A stretch of 64,000 nt of DNA, taken from positions 3,162,001 to 3,226,000 of the forward strand of contig NZ_CP044016.1 in the NCBI RefSeq assembly GCF_004337365.2. Direction: 5' to 3'. A program made the position numbers and the translations under genes. The stretch is from Rhizosphaericola mali (GTDB lineage: Bacteria > Bacteroidota > Bacteroidia > Chitinophagales > Chitinophagaceae). The notes under the pieces were generated by a model that was not told where the DNA came from, did not search any database, and saw nothing but the letters and a program-made list of their open reading frames with translations. Of this stretch, positions 54,362 to 64,000 are shown one piece after another. Positions within the stretch are counted from its first letter, which is position 1; every line of letters starts with the position of its first letter.

Positions 54362-56053
54362 TTATTTCTGATCGGTAACTGTATTCAATCTACTGTGCTT
54401 TTTGCCATAAAGGAAGTATACAAATAATCCAATAATTAACCAGATGATAAATATTTTCCAATTAGAAACACCTAATTCCGTCATTAAATACAGATTAATT
54501 AAGATTCCAATGATTGGCAATAAGGAGAAGTTTTTGATAAATGCAACGATCGATAGAACTAGCCAAGTAATCCAGAAAATCATCGTCAACAATTTGTGTT
54601 CTATCAATTGATCGAATGGCAATGCTTTCCACTCAGCAAGGATCGGTTGTCCAAATTTACATATACAGATAACTGCGGCAATAAGACCGATACCTACAAG
54701 ATATTTTCCATTTACATATGGTACTTTGAACTTTGAGTATTGGGACATTCCTGTTTGATCCAGATATAGAACACCTCCACAAACTAGAATAAATGCGAAA
54801 AATGTACCTACACTAGTAAGATCTACAAAGAAATCCATTTTGAAGAAAAACGCTGGTACTGCGACAACAATACCTGCAACTATTGTAGCAAAGGATGGTG
54901 TATGATATTTCGGATGGATCTGAGAGAATTTTTTCCACAAAAGACCATCCCGACTCATCGTCATCCAGATACGTGGTTGACCTATTTGAAATACTAATAA
55001 TGCACTTGTTATGGCGATTACCGAACTTACGGAAATAACGCCCGCCATATAATTCAATCCATTTTGAGAAAATACAAATGCTAGAGGATCACTGACATTC
55101 AACTCTTTATAATTAACCATACCTGTCAATACCAGCGTGATTAACACGTATAAAACAGTGCAAATTAATAGACAATAAATCATTGCTTTGGGTAAATCTC
55201 GCTGTGGATTTTTACATTCTTCTGCAGTAGTGGAGATCGAATCAAAACCAATAAAAGCAAAAAATACCGCGGCGACACCACTTAAAATACCTTTCACTCC
55301 ATTTGGTGCAAATGGAGACCAGTTTTCCGGTTTGATATAAAATGCACCACCTACGATTACAAATGCAATTACTGCCAATTTTAGCATTACCATGATGTTA
55401 CTAGCAATACGAGATTCCTTAATACCGATATAACATAATGCAGTCACCAATACCGTAATTAAACCCGCGGGAAGATTAAAGATAACATGCAAACTACCAA
55501 TAGTAGGTGCATCTTGATAAGCTTGTGCTAATACTTTTTCAAAAGAAGAAATATGTTCACCCGCTGCGCTGTTTACTTTTTGAAATGCTTCTAATGCTGT
55601 AGAATAATCAATGGTGAGCCATCGAGGTATATGTACACCAAAGCCTTCCATCATACTGACAAAATATTGCGACCACGATATGGCGACAACCATATTCGAA
55701 ACCGCATATTCTAGTATCAAGGCCCAGCCAATAATCCAAGCAATCAATTCGCCAAAGGCAACGTAAGCATAGGTATAAGCACTTCCTGAAACAGGTACAG
55801 TACTTGCAAATTGAGCATAAGACAATGCAGTAAATACACAAGCAATCGCCGTTGCTACAAATAGTAAAGACACTGCTGGCCCACCATTATAACTAGCTAA
55901 GCCAATCGTGCTAAATATCCCAGCACCGACAATGGCTGCTATACCTAATGAAACCAAATCTCTTACGCCCAATACTTTATTCAATGACGCTTCATTAGAA
56001 GAATCCGATAATATTTGATTTACTGTCTTTTTTCTAAAAAGTGAATTAGCCAT
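54362..56053 (-). CDS. APC-family amino acid permease
   Basis: 563 aa with about 12-14 hydrophobic segments. N-terminal VLGVRDLVSLGIAAIVGAGI and FSTIGLASYNGGPAVSLLF match the cationic amino acid transporter group (YfnA/CAT-like), as do AYTYAYVAFGELIAWIIGWA and FVCGG-type later segments (FFAFIGFDSISTTAEECKNP, QRDLPKAMI). It imports amino acids or polyamines through the inner membrane. The exact substrate cannot be told. Confidence 0.9.
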   Translation of the reverse strand: MANSLFRKKTVNQILSDSSNEASLNKVLGVRDLVSLGIAAIVGAGIFSTIGLASYNGGPAVSLLFVATAIACVFTALSYAQFASTVPVSGSAYTYAYVAFGELIAWIIGWALILEYAVSNMVVAISWSQYFVSMMEGFGVHIPRWLTIDYSTALEAFQKVNSAAGEHISSFEKVLAQAYQDAPTIGSLHVIFNLPAGLITVLVTALCYIGIKESRIASNIMVMLKLAVIAFVIVGGAFYIKPENWSPFAPNGVKGILSGVAAVFFAFIGFDSISTTAEECKNPQRDLPKAMIYCLLICTVLYVLITLVLTGMVNYKELNVSDPLAFVFSQNGLNYMAGVISVSSVIAITSALLVFQIGQPRIWMTMSRDGLLWKKFSQIHPKYHTPSFATIVAGIVVAVPAFFFKMDFFVDLTSVGTFFAFILVCGGVLYLDQTGMSQYSKFKVPYVNGKYLVGIGLIAAVICICKFGQPILAEWKALPFDQLIEHKLLTMIFWITWLVLSIVAFIKNFSLLPIIGILINLYLMTELGVSNWKIFIIWLIIGLFVYFLYGKKHSRLNTVTDQK

Positions 56054-56125
56054 GTATTCTCTCAGATGCGTTTAAGTCAATTAAATTCACCTAAATATAT
56101 TAATTAAAAATCTATTTTCAAATGC

Positions 56126-57091
56126 TTAGACCTCTCTATTCAATAATTTATCAGTAAGATCAATCAATGGAGCTTTTCTCTCTTCTGCAACTTCTGCTTC
56201 ACCTAATGATTTCAATGCAGCATCAGCGTATTTTTTTCTAAGATCTAAAGCCCATTGTTTGACACCGACTTGTTCAAATATTTCCAATACGCGTTCCACT
56301 TTGTCTATCGGATTTTCATCCATTAATCGTAGCAATTCTTTTCGCTGCGTTGCATTGCTATTTTCCATAGCATATAGCATCAGAAAGGTTTTTTTATTAC
56401 GGCGAATATCACCTCCTATAACTTTTCCAAATTTCTTCTCGTCACCAAATGCATCTAAAAAGTCATCTTGTACCTGAAAACCGATTCCAAGATTTTTTCC
56501 ATATTCATATATCTTATCACAATTTTCTTTAGAAGCACCACCTAAAAATGCTCCCATAGATAAACTCGCAGCCAACAATACGGAAGTTTTTAAGGTAATC
56601 ATTTCTATATATTGTTCTAAGCTTACATGATCCATTTTCTCAAAATCCATGTCTAACTGTTGCCCTTCGCATACTTCTATAGCCGTTTTATTAAAAAGGC
56701 TTAAAGTCTGTGGTAATAATTTAGAATCGATTTTATTCAAATAATCATAAGCAATAATTAACATAACATCACCGCTCAATATGCCAGAAGCTTCTCCATA
56801 TTTTTTATGTACTGTTTCACGACCACGCCTTAGGTCACTCCTATCCATGATATCGTCATGCATCAAGGTAAAATTATGAAAAAGTTCTACGGCTGAGGCC
56901 ACATTCCAAGCATCTGGATGTATATCACCAAACAATTCATTACCCATCAAGCAACATACGGGACGTATACGTTTACCACCTGCACCTAAAAAATAGGCAC
57001 AAGGCTCGTATAACCCTTTAGGCTCCCGATCAAAATTGGGTATATGAAAATAATTGCAAAATTGCTCAGATAATTCAGAAAAAGAATGCAT
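56126..57091 (-). CDS. Polyprenyl diphosphate synthase
   Basis: 321 aa, trans-type isoprenyl synthase. The first Asp-rich motif is MHDDIMD (D79, D80, D83) and the second QVQDDFLDAFGD; the GKRIRP and KTSVLLAASL segments are typical. It builds polyprenyl diphosphates for quinones or cell-wall carriers. Chain length cannot be assigned from sequence alone. It is followed, in the direction of transcription, by the amino acid permease. Confidence 0.93.
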   Translation of the reverse strand: MHSFSELSEQFCNYFHIPNFDREPKGLYEPCAYFLGAGGKRIRPVCCLMGNELFGDIHPDAWNVASAVELFHNFTLMHDDIMDRSDLRRGRETVHKKYGEASGILSGDVMLIIAYDYLNKIDSKLLPQTLSLFNKTAIEVCEGQQLDMDFEKMDHVSLEQYIEMITLKTSVLLAASLSMGAFLGGASKENCDKIYEYGKNLGIGFQVQDDFLDAFGDEKKFGKVIGGDIRRNKKTFLMLYAMENSNATQRKELLRLMDENPIDKVERVLEIFEQVGVKQWALDLRKKYADAALKSLGEAEVAEERKAPLIDLTDKLLNREV

Positions 57092-57203
57092 AGTTAATTT
57101 TTAAGCTACGCTTTTTAAATACGTAATTAATTATTAAGGGCGTAAAAGTAAGTTATGTAATTTTAATAATTACATATTTGAATGTTTTCCTATTAGAAAT
57201 AAA

Positions 57204-57232
57204 AAAGGCTGACCAATTACGGACCAGCCTTT
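57204..57232 (-). terminator. Terminator of the sigma factor gene
   Basis: AAAGGCTG (57204-57211) pairs with CAGCCTTT (57225-57232); on the minus strand a T-run follows. It lies just beyond the rpoD stop at 57255. Confidence 0.85.
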
Positions 57233-57254
57233 AGTTAATTTTTTTTTACCAAAC

Positions 57255-58112
57255 TTAACCTAAATAAGCTTTCAATGCGCTGCTGTATCTAGCTTTTTGA
57301 AGACGTTTGATGGCTCTTTCTTTAATCTGGCGAATACGTTCTTTAGTAAGATCATATTTCTGTCCGATTTGTTCAATTGTTATTCCATTTTCTCCGTCTA
57401 AGCCAAAATATGCATTTACAATTTCTGCTTCCCTAGGACTCAAAGATTTTAATACACGACGAATTTCTTCTCTCAATGAATCTTTCATCACATCATCATC
57501 GGTATCATCACTACCTTCTAACAAATCTCCCATTGCAACGTCTTCGGCTTCATGCACAGGTGCATCTAGCGAAGTGTGACGCGTATTACTTTGGAAAATG
57601 TTGTTGATTTCGTTTTCACTCATTTCCAACAAACTAGCCAACTCTTCAGTGCTTGGTTCACGTTCGTGCTCTTGTTCAAATGCCATATAGGCTTTATTGG
57701 CTTTATTGTAAGTACCAATCTTATTTTGTGGCAGACGTACCAAACGACCTTGCTCGGCCAAAGCTTGTAAAATGGATTGACGAATCCACCATACAGCGTA
57801 AGAAATGAATTTAAAACCTTTTGTTTCATCAAAACGTTGAGCTGCTTTAATCAATCCAAGATTACCTTCATTAATCAAATCACTCAATGACAACCCTTGA
57901 TGCTGATATTGTTTTGCAACAGATACCACGAATCTTAAGTTGGCTTGCACCAACTTATCTAAAGCCCTTTGGTCATCCATCTTGATTCTTTGGGCGAGTG
58001 TGGTTTCTTCTTCTGGAGTGATCATTGGGATCTTAGAAATCTCTTGAAGATATTTTTCCACAGCCTGAGAATCACGATTAGTGATCTGGGTGGCAATTTT
58101 AAGCTGCCTCAT
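57255..58112 (-). CDS. rpoD: RNA polymerase primary sigma factor (RpoD/SigA)
   Basis: 285 aa, the short primary sigma factor usual in Bacteroidota. Region 1.2 (DSQAVEKYLQEISKIPMITP), region 2 (NLRFVVSVAKQYQHQGLSLS, DLINEGNLGLIKAAQRFDET, KFISYAVWWIRQSI), region 3 and region 4 (REAEIVNAYFGLDGENGITI, EQIGQKYDLTKERIRQIKER) are all present. It directs transcription from TAnnTTTG-type promoters. A large intergenic region separates it from the divergent pgi gene. Confidence 0.96.
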   Translation of the reverse strand: MRQLKIATQITNRDSQAVEKYLQEISKIPMITPEEETTLAQRIKMDDQRALDKLVQANLRFVVSVAKQYQHQGLSLSDLINEGNLGLIKAAQRFDETKGFKFISYAVWWIRQSILQALAEQGRLVRLPQNKIGTYNKANKAYMAFEQEHEREPSTEELASLLEMSENEINNIFQSNTRHTSLDAPVHEAEDVAMGDLLEGSDDTDDDVMKDSLREEIRRVLKSLSPREAEIVNAYFGLDGENGITIEQIGQKYDLTKERIRQIKERAIKRLQKARYSSALKAYLG

Positions 58113-58362
58113 ATATTACACCTTGATTTTAAATTCTGCTACCTAAAACGATTATTCCTTCTTGTATTATTCAGAACGTATTAATCTCAAAAAAGTTTCG
58201 TTAAATAATATTTTTCTTTTATTATAATCAAAAATTCTTAGAGCGTGCAAAGTTACGAAATTTTCATATAATGTAGTATTAATATTTAAAAAATGAAATT
58301 AATAAAAAATTAATTTGTTCACTTATCTAATTTTTATAGCATTTTTTTTCATTTTCAGAACC

Positions 58363-58370
58363 TATATTTG
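58363..58370 (+). promoter_or_regulatory. Putative pgi promoter -7 box
   Basis: TATATTTG fits TAnnTTTG, about 93 bp before the pgi start. The region 58113-58462 also holds the divergent rpoD promoter. A -33 TTTG was not certain. Confidence 0.4.
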
Positions 58371-58462
58371 CAACGGTTAAGAAACAACTCAACTGTAAAT
58401 TGAGGTTATAATTTCTTATCGCCTTATTTTACAAAAAGCATTTTTTTAATAAAACATTCGAA

Positions 58463-60118
58463 ATGTTACCAAAAATTAATCCGACAACCACACAAGCGTG
58501 GCTATTGTTGCGCAAACACTTTGAGGATGAGATGCGCCATGCTAAAGTGAAAGAGCTTTTTGCTCAAGACGGAGACAGATTTCAAAAATTTTCTTTGAAA
58601 TTTGACGACATCCTTTTTGATTATTCTAAAAATATTATCAATCAAAAAACACTTCACCTGCTTTTGCAATTAGCAGAAGATTGTAATCTTAAAGATGCAA
58701 TCGCCGCTATGTTTGATGGTGAAAAAATTAACGAAACAGAAGATCGTTCTGTTTTGCACACTGCTTTACGTAATTTCTCAGGCAATCCTATCTACAGCGA
58801 CGGAAAAGATGTAATGCAAGAAGTACATCGCGTACAAGCACAAATGAAAGCTTTCTGTGAAAAGGTCCATTCAGGAGATTGGAAAGGTTACACTGGAAAG
58901 AAAATCAAATATATTGTCAACATCGGTATCGGTGGTAGCGATTTAGGTCCAGTAATGGTTACGGAAGCATTGAAACCTTATTGGAGTCATGGCATTCACC
59001 CATATTTCGTAAGTAATGTCGATGGTACACATATCGCAGAGACTTTCCCATTGATCAATCCTGAAGAAACCATCTTCTTGATTGCTTCTAAAACTTTCAC
59101 TACGCAAGAAACCATGACTAACGCGCATACAGCTCGTGAATGGTTCTTACAAACAGCGAAAGATGAAAAACATATTGCAAAACATTTCGTTGCGTTAAGC
59201 ACAAATGAAAAAGAAGTTTCCAAATTTGGAATCGATACAGCAAATATGTTTGAATTCTGGGATTGGGTTGGCGGTCGTTACTCATTGTGGAGTGCAATTG
59301 GCTTATCTATCGCATTGACTATTGGTTATGATAATTTTGAAGCGTTATTAAAAGGTGCTTACAAAACAGATGAATATTTCAAATCCACACCATTTGACAA
59401 AAATATTTCTGTAATCATGGCATTGGTGGGACTTTGGTATACTAATTTCTTCAAATCTCAGACAGAAGTTATCCTTCCTTATGATCAATATTTGCACCGC
59501 TTCTCTGCTTATTTCCAACAAGGAAATATGGAAAGCAACGGTAAGCATGTAGACAGAAAAGGTGGCGAAGTTTCTTATAGCACAGGTCCTGTAATCTGGG
59601 GCGAACCAGGAACGAATGGTCAGCACGCATTCTACCAATTGATCCACCAAGGTACGGTTATCATCCCTGCTGACTTTATCGCTCCGGCAATCAGCCACAA
59701 TCCTTTGGGTGATCATCACAACAAATTGTTGAGCAATTTCTTTGCACAAACGGAAGCGTTGATGAATGGTAAAACAGAAGCGGTTGTAAAAGAAGAATTG
59801 AAAGAACAAGGTAAATCTGATGAAGACATCAAAAAAATTGCTCCTTTCAAAGTATTCGAAGGAAATAAACCAACCAACTCTATTTTGTTGAAAAAAATCA
59901 CACCAGAAAGTTTGGGTGAATTGATCGCATTGTACGAACACAAAATTTTCGTTCAAGGTATTATTTGGAATATTTTCAGCTTTGACCAATGGGGTGTTGA
60001 ATTGGGCAAACAATTAGCTGGTAAAATCCTTCCAGAATTAGCAGATGACGCAGCAATTACGACGCATGACTCCTCTACTAATGGATTGATCAACGCATAT
60101 AAAGAATTAAGAAAATAA
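58463..60118 (+). CDS. pgi: Glucose-6-phosphate isomerase
   Basis: 551 aa. It interconverts glucose 6-phosphate and fructose 6-phosphate in glycolysis. Recognisable parts include [18 protein letters not shown], the [19 protein letters not shown] loop, [18 protein letters not shown] and the C-terminal [20 protein letters not shown] signature. The length is usual. A degenerate copy of its 3' end lies at 61194-61293. Confidence 0.97.
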   Translation: MLPKINPTTTQAWLLLRKHFEDEMRHAKVKELFAQDGDRFQKFSLKFDDILFDYSKNIINQKTLHLLLQLAEDCNLKDAIAAMFDGEKINETEDRSVLHTALRNFSGNPIYSDGKDVMQEVHRVQAQMKAFCEKVHSGDWKGYTGKKIKYIVNIGIGGSDLGPVMVTEALKPYWSHGIHPYFVSNVDGTHIAETFPLINPEETIFLIASKTFTTQETMTNAHTAREWFLQTAKDEKHIAKHFVALSTNEKEVSKFGIDTANMFEFWDWVGGRYSLWSAIGLSIALTIGYDNFEALLKGAYKTDEYFKSTPFDKNISVIMALVGLWYTNFFKSQTEVILPYDQYLHRFSAYFQQGNMESNGKHVDRKGGEVSYSTGPVIWGEPGTNGQHAFYQLIHQGTVIIPADFIAPAISHNPLGDHHNKLLSNFFAQTEALMNGKTEAVVKEELKEQGKSDEDIKKIAPFKVFEGNKPTNSILLKKITPESLGELIALYEHKIFVQGIIWNIFSFDQWGVELGKQLAGKILPELADDAAITTHDSSTNGLINAYKELRK

Positions 60119-60137
60119 TTATTCTTATTCTTATTAA

Positions 60138-60173
60138 AATAAAGCCTCCGAATTTTCGGAGGCTTTATTTTTG
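60138..60173 (+). terminator. Terminator of pgi
   Basis: AATAAAGCCTCCGAA pairs with TTCGGAGGCTTTATT around a short loop, followed by T. A closely similar terminator lies after the pgi fragment at 61311-61342. Confidence 0.9.
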
Positions 60174-60218
60174 GGTAAATTTGCAATTCGATTCAACTTT
60201 ATTGTTTACTTTAATTGC

Positions 60219-60608
60219 ATGAAAACCAAAATACTTGTTACATTAATTATCCTCACCTTTTGTATCAGCTGCGGTTATTTATTTCAACTGAAACCTAATA
60301 AAAAGATTACACATCGTATCGAATATTCATTTCAACAAACAAAACAACCCGTTGATTTGACAACTTTGGATTTAGGAATTCAATGGGACAAATTCTTGAT
60401 ACTCCAGCCATATAGCCAACCAAAAGATATAGCGAAAAAACTACCTCAACTTGACTTACAAAATATCTATCAATCAGATATTATGTATTCAGATAATCAT
60501 TTTGAATTAGTATTTATAAAGAATAACAAATCCATTGCGACATGTAATCTTTCCAGAAATATTAAAATTTCACCTAAAGGGCAATTGAACTTATTTGAAA
60601 CTAATTAG
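60219..60608 (+). CDS. Small hypothetical lipoprotein
   Basis: 129 aa from ATG 60219 (MKTKILVTLIILTFCISCGY), with a lipobox-like Cys18. The body has no recognised domain. It converges with the next gene by an 8-bp overlap. Function unknown. Confidence 0.6.
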   Translation: MKTKILVTLIILTFCISCGYLFQLKPNKKITHRIEYSFQQTKQPVDLTTLDLGIQWDKFLILQPYSQPKDIAKKLPQLDLQNIYQSDIMYSDNHFELVFIKNNKSIATCNLSRNIKISPKGQLNLFETN

Positions 60609-61047
60609 AGGAAATTTTCATGTTTTTCATCTGTTCCTTTTCACTCTTCGACAAATCTTTAGCCGAATAAGAGATTAAAGAAATATTATCCTCTGAATCT
60701 TGCGTAAAAATCAATATTTCAAAATTGGGTTCTTTGTCAAAAAAATAAGTATTCAAATTATTTCCATCATCATTCACAGAAATCAAATTTGTGTAAGATT
60801 TTTGATGAATTAATTTTTCAATTTCAACTTTTGTTTTTCCATACAAACTATCGTCTTTATCAACTGTAACAGTTTGAATAAATAAAGGAATTTTCTTTCC
60901 CGTAATAGAATCTGTTCCATTTTGCTTCACTGAAGAATATTCTGTACCATCTACACTTTTCATTTTGTTAAAGAATTTAGCAGATGGCAACTGAGCAAAT
61001 AATGTTGCTCCAAATAAAATTAAAAATGCAGTCAACAAACTTTTCAT
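60601..61047 (-). CDS. Hypothetical secreted protein
   Basis: 148 aa from ATG 61047 (MKSLLTAFLILFGATLFAQL), a signal peptide with an A-Q cut. The mature part (KFFNKMKSVDGTEYSSVKQN, then KIEKLIHQKS-like) has no domain I recognise. It overlaps the convergent lipoprotein gene by 8 bp. Confidence 0.65.
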   Translation of the reverse strand: MKSLLTAFLILFGATLFAQLPSAKFFNKMKSVDGTEYSSVKQNGTDSITGKKIPLFIQTVTVDKDDSLYGKTKVEIEKLIHQKSYTNLISVNDDGNNLNTYFFDKEPNFEILIFTQDSEDNISLISYSAKDLSKSEKEQMKNMKISSN

Positions 61048-61193
61048 AATCAATAATAATTTTGAGATTTGGTATTTCTTAATCGTAAGTTACCACGAAT
61101 TCCATCATTTTCCTAAAATTCCATTTTTTAAAGGAGCATTTTCTTCAATATAACTTTGAATTTCAAAAAGCACGTTTAAGTCGGGCTCATATA

Positions 61194-61342
61194 GTCATCA
61201 GTCACAATCCTTGGGGGAATTATCAGAAAAATTTACTGAGCAATTTCTTTACACAAAATAATACAGTTTCTAAAAAAGAATTGAGAATATAACTTTTCTT
61301 ATTCCAAAATAAAGCCTCCGAAAAATTCGGAGGCTTTATTTT
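61194..61342 (+). pseudogene. Degenerate partial copy of the pgi 3' end and terminator
   Basis: The frame VISHNPWGNYQKNLLSNFF then TQN...KKEL corresponds to [19 protein letters not shown] and the later VVKEEL of pgi (59690-59800), with an internal loss. The bases after the stop (CTTATTC, then AAAATAAAGCCTCCG) repeat the pgi downstream region, including the terminator hairpin at 61311-61342. It is a decayed duplication, not a gene. The rest of the 61048-61566 gap contains nothing clear. Confidence 0.85.
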
Positions 61343-61566
61343 GAGTCTAATTTTTAGTTCAACATTTGATTTTAAATATGTCGAGATCTTCTCAAAGCTA
61401 CCATAAATTAACTTTTCAAATTTTCCATCAAGAATATTAGAAATACTGACAACCCAAAACTAAACAACAAGTTTTATGTAATACCAATTCCGAAAATTGC
61501 CCTCCCATATTTCCAAATTAAAAGCATAGAATAATGAATTTAAAAATATGAGAAAAAATAAACAAT

Positions 61567-61992
61567 TTATTTAGTAGGACAACCTGTATAATCTATTTTA
61601 AATGTAAAATCTTTAGTTGTTTCCCTTGTGATATTGGGATCACTATCATCTGGTTTGTATGCAGCTCCAGTACCCAAATCTACACCCAAACCTATAAGTC
61701 CAAACCCTACACAACTGAGTATAAAATTACCCGTTCTAAATTTGCGATCAAACTCTTTAGTTAAAGGAGGGCAATCATTTTGTTTAACTTCAACTTTTAG
61801 TCTCTTATCTCTTTTGTATAAGCCATTAGCAGAACCTGTACCAATTTTATCACCATTTACATATATATCCGCATTTGGATGGTCGCGTACTATAATGTTT
61901 GCGTGATATTTACTTCCACCAAAAATAACACCACAGCTATTTAAGGTTAACATTCCAAAAAGTCCAACAACTAGGACTAAATTCTTTTTCAT
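61567..61992 (-). CDS. Hypothetical lipoprotein
   Basis: 141 aa with lipidated Cys20 (MLTLNSCGVIFGGSKYHANI). It contains NADIYVNGDKIGTGSANGLY, a PEGA-like turn pattern, and a hydrophobic stretch (FILSCVGFGLIGLGVDLG). Such small surface lipoproteins are common in Bacteroidota; the role is not known. Confidence 0.7.
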   Translation of the reverse strand: MKKNLVLVVGLFGMLTLNSCGVIFGGSKYHANIIVRDHPNADIYVNGDKIGTGSANGLYKRDKRLKVEVKQNDCPPLTKEFDRKFRTGNFILSCVGFGLIGLGVDLGTGAAYKPDDSDPNITRETTKDFTFKIDYTGCPTK

Positions 61993-62090
61993 ATTTACAA
62001 TTAGGGTTTATAATAGTTTGCAATATAAACGAAATTAATAATTAACACTTATTTTGCATTATATTAATTTTTCATTAATAACTATTAAAA

Positions 62091-63056
62091 TTACATATTT
62101 TTAAAATCCCAATTTTCGAATTGAGGTAGATTCCTTTTATATGCTTCTAAATCCCAATAAATACCTTTACTTTTTGCGTACTTAGCAATAGGCTCTAAAT
62201 CCATTTTTGCACGGCGAGCATCGACATTATCAGGATCTTCTAATGGTGCTATATATGCAGGTCTTCCTTTATCTTTATCCGCATAGGTAATTTGAGATCC
62301 ATAAATTTGTTTTTTCCCTGCATATATATTTGCACGATCTATAGTTAATGCTACATCCGCCTTTTTCACTTCTCCTTTTTCAGCTTGTTTTTTTAATAGA
62401 GGTAGATATTTATCAATGATACTCTTATCTGAATGTTGAATAATCATCCACTGAACAAAAGAGACATCACCCACTTGTTTTTTAGTTAACCAACCATATT
62501 GATCTAATAATTTTTTAAGCCGCATAATATTGATACTATCTGAAATGTCCGCTAGAGTCCATAGACTATCTACTTTTTTCGAATCCTCAATAATACTACT
62601 ATCAAAAGTTACTAAATATCGATAATGTTGATCATCATACCACATTTCGTCCAATTGATGACGAAGTGCTAGATTATAATGATTCAATTGTGCAATTGAA
62701 TCATCCTTCTGTTGTAATAATTTCTCAAATTCCGGCCATTGAATAAAAGAATGTAATTTTTTAAAATTTACATTTAGCCTCATTATTGTCAATTGAGGCA
62801 CTTTACACATTTCTGCATAAAAACCAAGATACTTTATTGCTGAATCTAATTCATTAAGTTTACATGCGTCTTCTGCAGCCTTATAAAAAGATGTAGGATC
62901 GACACTATCTAAAGGATAATTTGAAAAAGTTTCACTATATGCTAACAATGCTTCCTTATATTTACCTTCCGAATACAAATCATTAGCCTCTTTGGATTGG
63001 GCAAATGCATTTGCAGTAATAACCACTTGCAAGAAAAATAATAAAACGTATTTCAT
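62091..63056 (-). CDS. Secreted protein with DUF6624-type C-terminus
   Basis: 321 aa from ATG 63056 (MKYVLLFFLQVVITANAFAQ), a signal peptide. The N-terminal half has a TPR-like start (NDLYSEGKYKEALLAYSETF); the C-terminal half carries the DUF6624 pattern (KLLDQYGWLTKKQVGDVSFV, QWMIIQHSDKSIIDKYLPLL, ALTIDRANIYAGKKQIYGSQ). An upstream in-frame ATG at 63074 would overlap the HD gene and looks unlikely. The biochemical role of DUF6624 is not known to me. Confidence 0.75.
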   Translation of the reverse strand: MKYVLLFFLQVVITANAFAQSKEANDLYSEGKYKEALLAYSETFSNYPLDSVDPTSFYKAAEDACKLNELDSAIKYLGFYAEMCKVPQLTIMRLNVNFKKLHSFIQWPEFEKLLQQKDDSIAQLNHYNLALRHQLDEMWYDDQHYRYLVTFDSSIIEDSKKVDSLWTLADISDSINIMRLKKLLDQYGWLTKKQVGDVSFVQWMIIQHSDKSIIDKYLPLLKKQAEKGEVKKADVALTIDRANIYAGKKQIYGSQITYADKDKGRPAYIAPLEDPDNVDARRAKMDLEPIAKYAKSKGIYWDLEAYKRNLPQFENWDFKNM

Positions 63057-63061
63057 ATATT

Positions 63062-63685
63062 TTAATTTAAGCACTCATTTTCCATATTCCACTCTTTATA
63101 AAACTGCTCTAAAAATTGCAACAAAAACTGCTGTCTTTTTTCCGCTATTGCAATGGCTGTTCGCGTGTGCATTAATTCTTTCAGTTTCAATAATTTATCA
63201 TAAAAATGTTGAACGGATGTATTTTGAGTAGGATCAATTGGATTATAAATTGAATGTCCAACGGAGCCGCCATAGGCAAATGCTCGCGCTATACCAATCG
63301 TCCCGATTGCATCTAGCCTGTCCGCATCTTGGACGATCTTTGCTTCAAGAGACTCCGCATGTTTTCCTTTACTAAAGGAAACTTGCGATACGATAGTCAC
63401 TATCCGATCAATAAGACTCGTGCCTAATGAATATTCGGACAAGAAATTTCTAATCAGTTCTTCACTTTTATCCACACCCCCATTTAATTTGTAATCCCCA
63501 ATATCATGTACCCAAGCAGCCAAAGTACACACAAACGCGTCCGCATGTTCCGCCTGTGCGATTTGCCGAGCCATATATGCTACACGAGCAATATGATAAT
63601 AGTCGTGTCCTGTACTTTCATTTAAAAATTGGGATTTTATATCTGTTTCTATTTTTTCCAATAATAATTCTTTCTCCATTTCCAT
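63062..63685 (-). CDS. HD-domain phosphohydrolase (YedJ-like)
   Basis: 207 aa. The HD-domain metal ligands are visible: H in STGHDYYHIARVAY, HD in AAWVHDIGDYKLNG and D in KIVQDADRLDAIG. The C-terminal GGSVGHSIYNPIDPTQN, then YDKLLKLKELMHTRTA, matches the YedJ-type family of small-nucleotide hydrolases. The stop lies 6 nt before the ATG of the DUF6624 gene, so the two are likely co-transcribed. The substrate is unknown. Confidence 0.85.
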   Translation of the reverse strand: MEMEKELLLEKIETDIKSQFLNESTGHDYYHIARVAYMARQIAQAEHADAFVCTLAAWVHDIGDYKLNGGVDKSEELIRNFLSEYSLGTSLIDRIVTIVSQVSFSKGKHAESLEAKIVQDADRLDAIGTIGIARAFAYGGSVGHSIYNPIDPTQNTSVQHFYDKLLKLKELMHTRTAIAIAEKRQQFLLQFLEQFYKEWNMENECLN

Positions 63686-63722
63686 ATTTCAAAAATAATG
63701 CATTCAATATATTTGCAGCCGT

Positions 63723-64000
63723 ATGATGTTAGATGTTAAAGTTGGCTTGATGTGGGAGCCCGAAAATTTATGGAAAAACAAACCTTATTTTTCATTAGTT
63801 ACTATTACTAAAAAAGATGGCATTCCTCAATACCGTCAAGATCTTCTCAACAAAAAAAATATCGACAAAATCAGTAGTCAGTGGAGTAGCTCTATCGTAC
63901 AACTCTTGGAAGAGTTGAGCACAGAAGCCAATCTTAAAGTCGAAGCTGCTATCGCCAAACAAAAGGCCAAAATGGGCAATAATCCTACAGCGAATATGCT
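63723..64000 (+). CDS. Hypothetical protein, N-terminal part (runs off right edge)
   Basis: Open from ATG 63723 (or the next codon, ATG 63726) to the window edge: MMLDVKVGLMWEPENLWKNK then PYFSLVTITKKDGIPQYRQD. It is divergent from the HD gene. No family recognised from the visible 92 residues. Confidence 0.6.
   Translation, partial: MMLDVKVGLMWEPENLWKNKPYFSLVTITKKDGIPQYRQDLLNKKNIDKISSQWSSSIVQLLEELSTEANLKVEAAIAKQKAKMGNNPTANM

Overview
The window looks like Bacteroidota chromosome, most likely a Chitinophagaceae-type member of the Sphingobacteriia. This rests on a SusC/SusD pair, HmuY-type heme lipoproteins, a short (285 aa) primary sigma factor, RteC and DUF4133/DUF4134/DUF4141 transfer proteins, TAnnTTTG-like promoter boxes, and an AT-rich background with more GC-rich imported blocks. 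No species can be assigned from sequence alone.

Left part (1-13.4 kb): a leftward defense operon. It is a type I restriction-modification locus in the order hsdM, hsdS, RloC/PrrC-like ABC ATPase, AlbA/Schlafen-type ATPase, abiEi-like (DUF6088) gene, fic, hsdR, and a large DUF4011 protein that runs off the left edge. The abiEi-fic pair sits in a 1,962-bp segment bounded by exact 25-bp direct repeats that duplicate the first codons of hsdR, so it appears to have been inserted at the hsdR start. The pair has a perfect 15-bp dyad upstream. A 40-bp tandem operator-like array follows it, directly in front of hsdR. The AbiEi-Fic pairing with these control elements is the best candidate here for an undescribed module.

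13.4-19.4 kb: a decayed mobilizable element with a HTH protein, small protein, primase-like protein, candidate oriT, MobC, relaxase, a SidA/IucD monooxygenase fragment, RteC, a MITE matching the nearby IS982 element, a tRNA 3'-end att-like fragment and an integrase remnant. 19.4-28 kb holds an AraC/IMPase-like/Rossmann operon, an IS982 copy, a umuDC and SRAP cluster of SOS type, a TPR protein and a broken LytS/LytR pair.

28-36.4 kb: the front half of a CTnDOT-type transfer operon (TraE, TraF, TraG, TraI-like) cut short by an IS21 element, which also clips the last gene of the next operon. 36.4-43.9 kb is a leftward SusC-SusD operon followed by two paralogous DoxX-like membrane proteins. An IS66 insertion with a perfect 8-bp target duplication follows (44.8-47.1 kb).

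47.9-53.6 kb: a heme-acquisition locus with a TonB receptor, divergent AraC regulator, IsdG/ABM-type monooxygenase, small membrane peptide and two HmuY-type lipoproteins. Two likely regulatory repeats lie in its divergent intergenic regions. 54.4-64 kb is ordinary chromosome (amino acid permease, polyprenyl synthase, primary sigma factor, glucose-6-phosphate isomerase, lipoproteins, HD hydrolase), with a decayed SDR fragment and a decayed partial copy of pgi.
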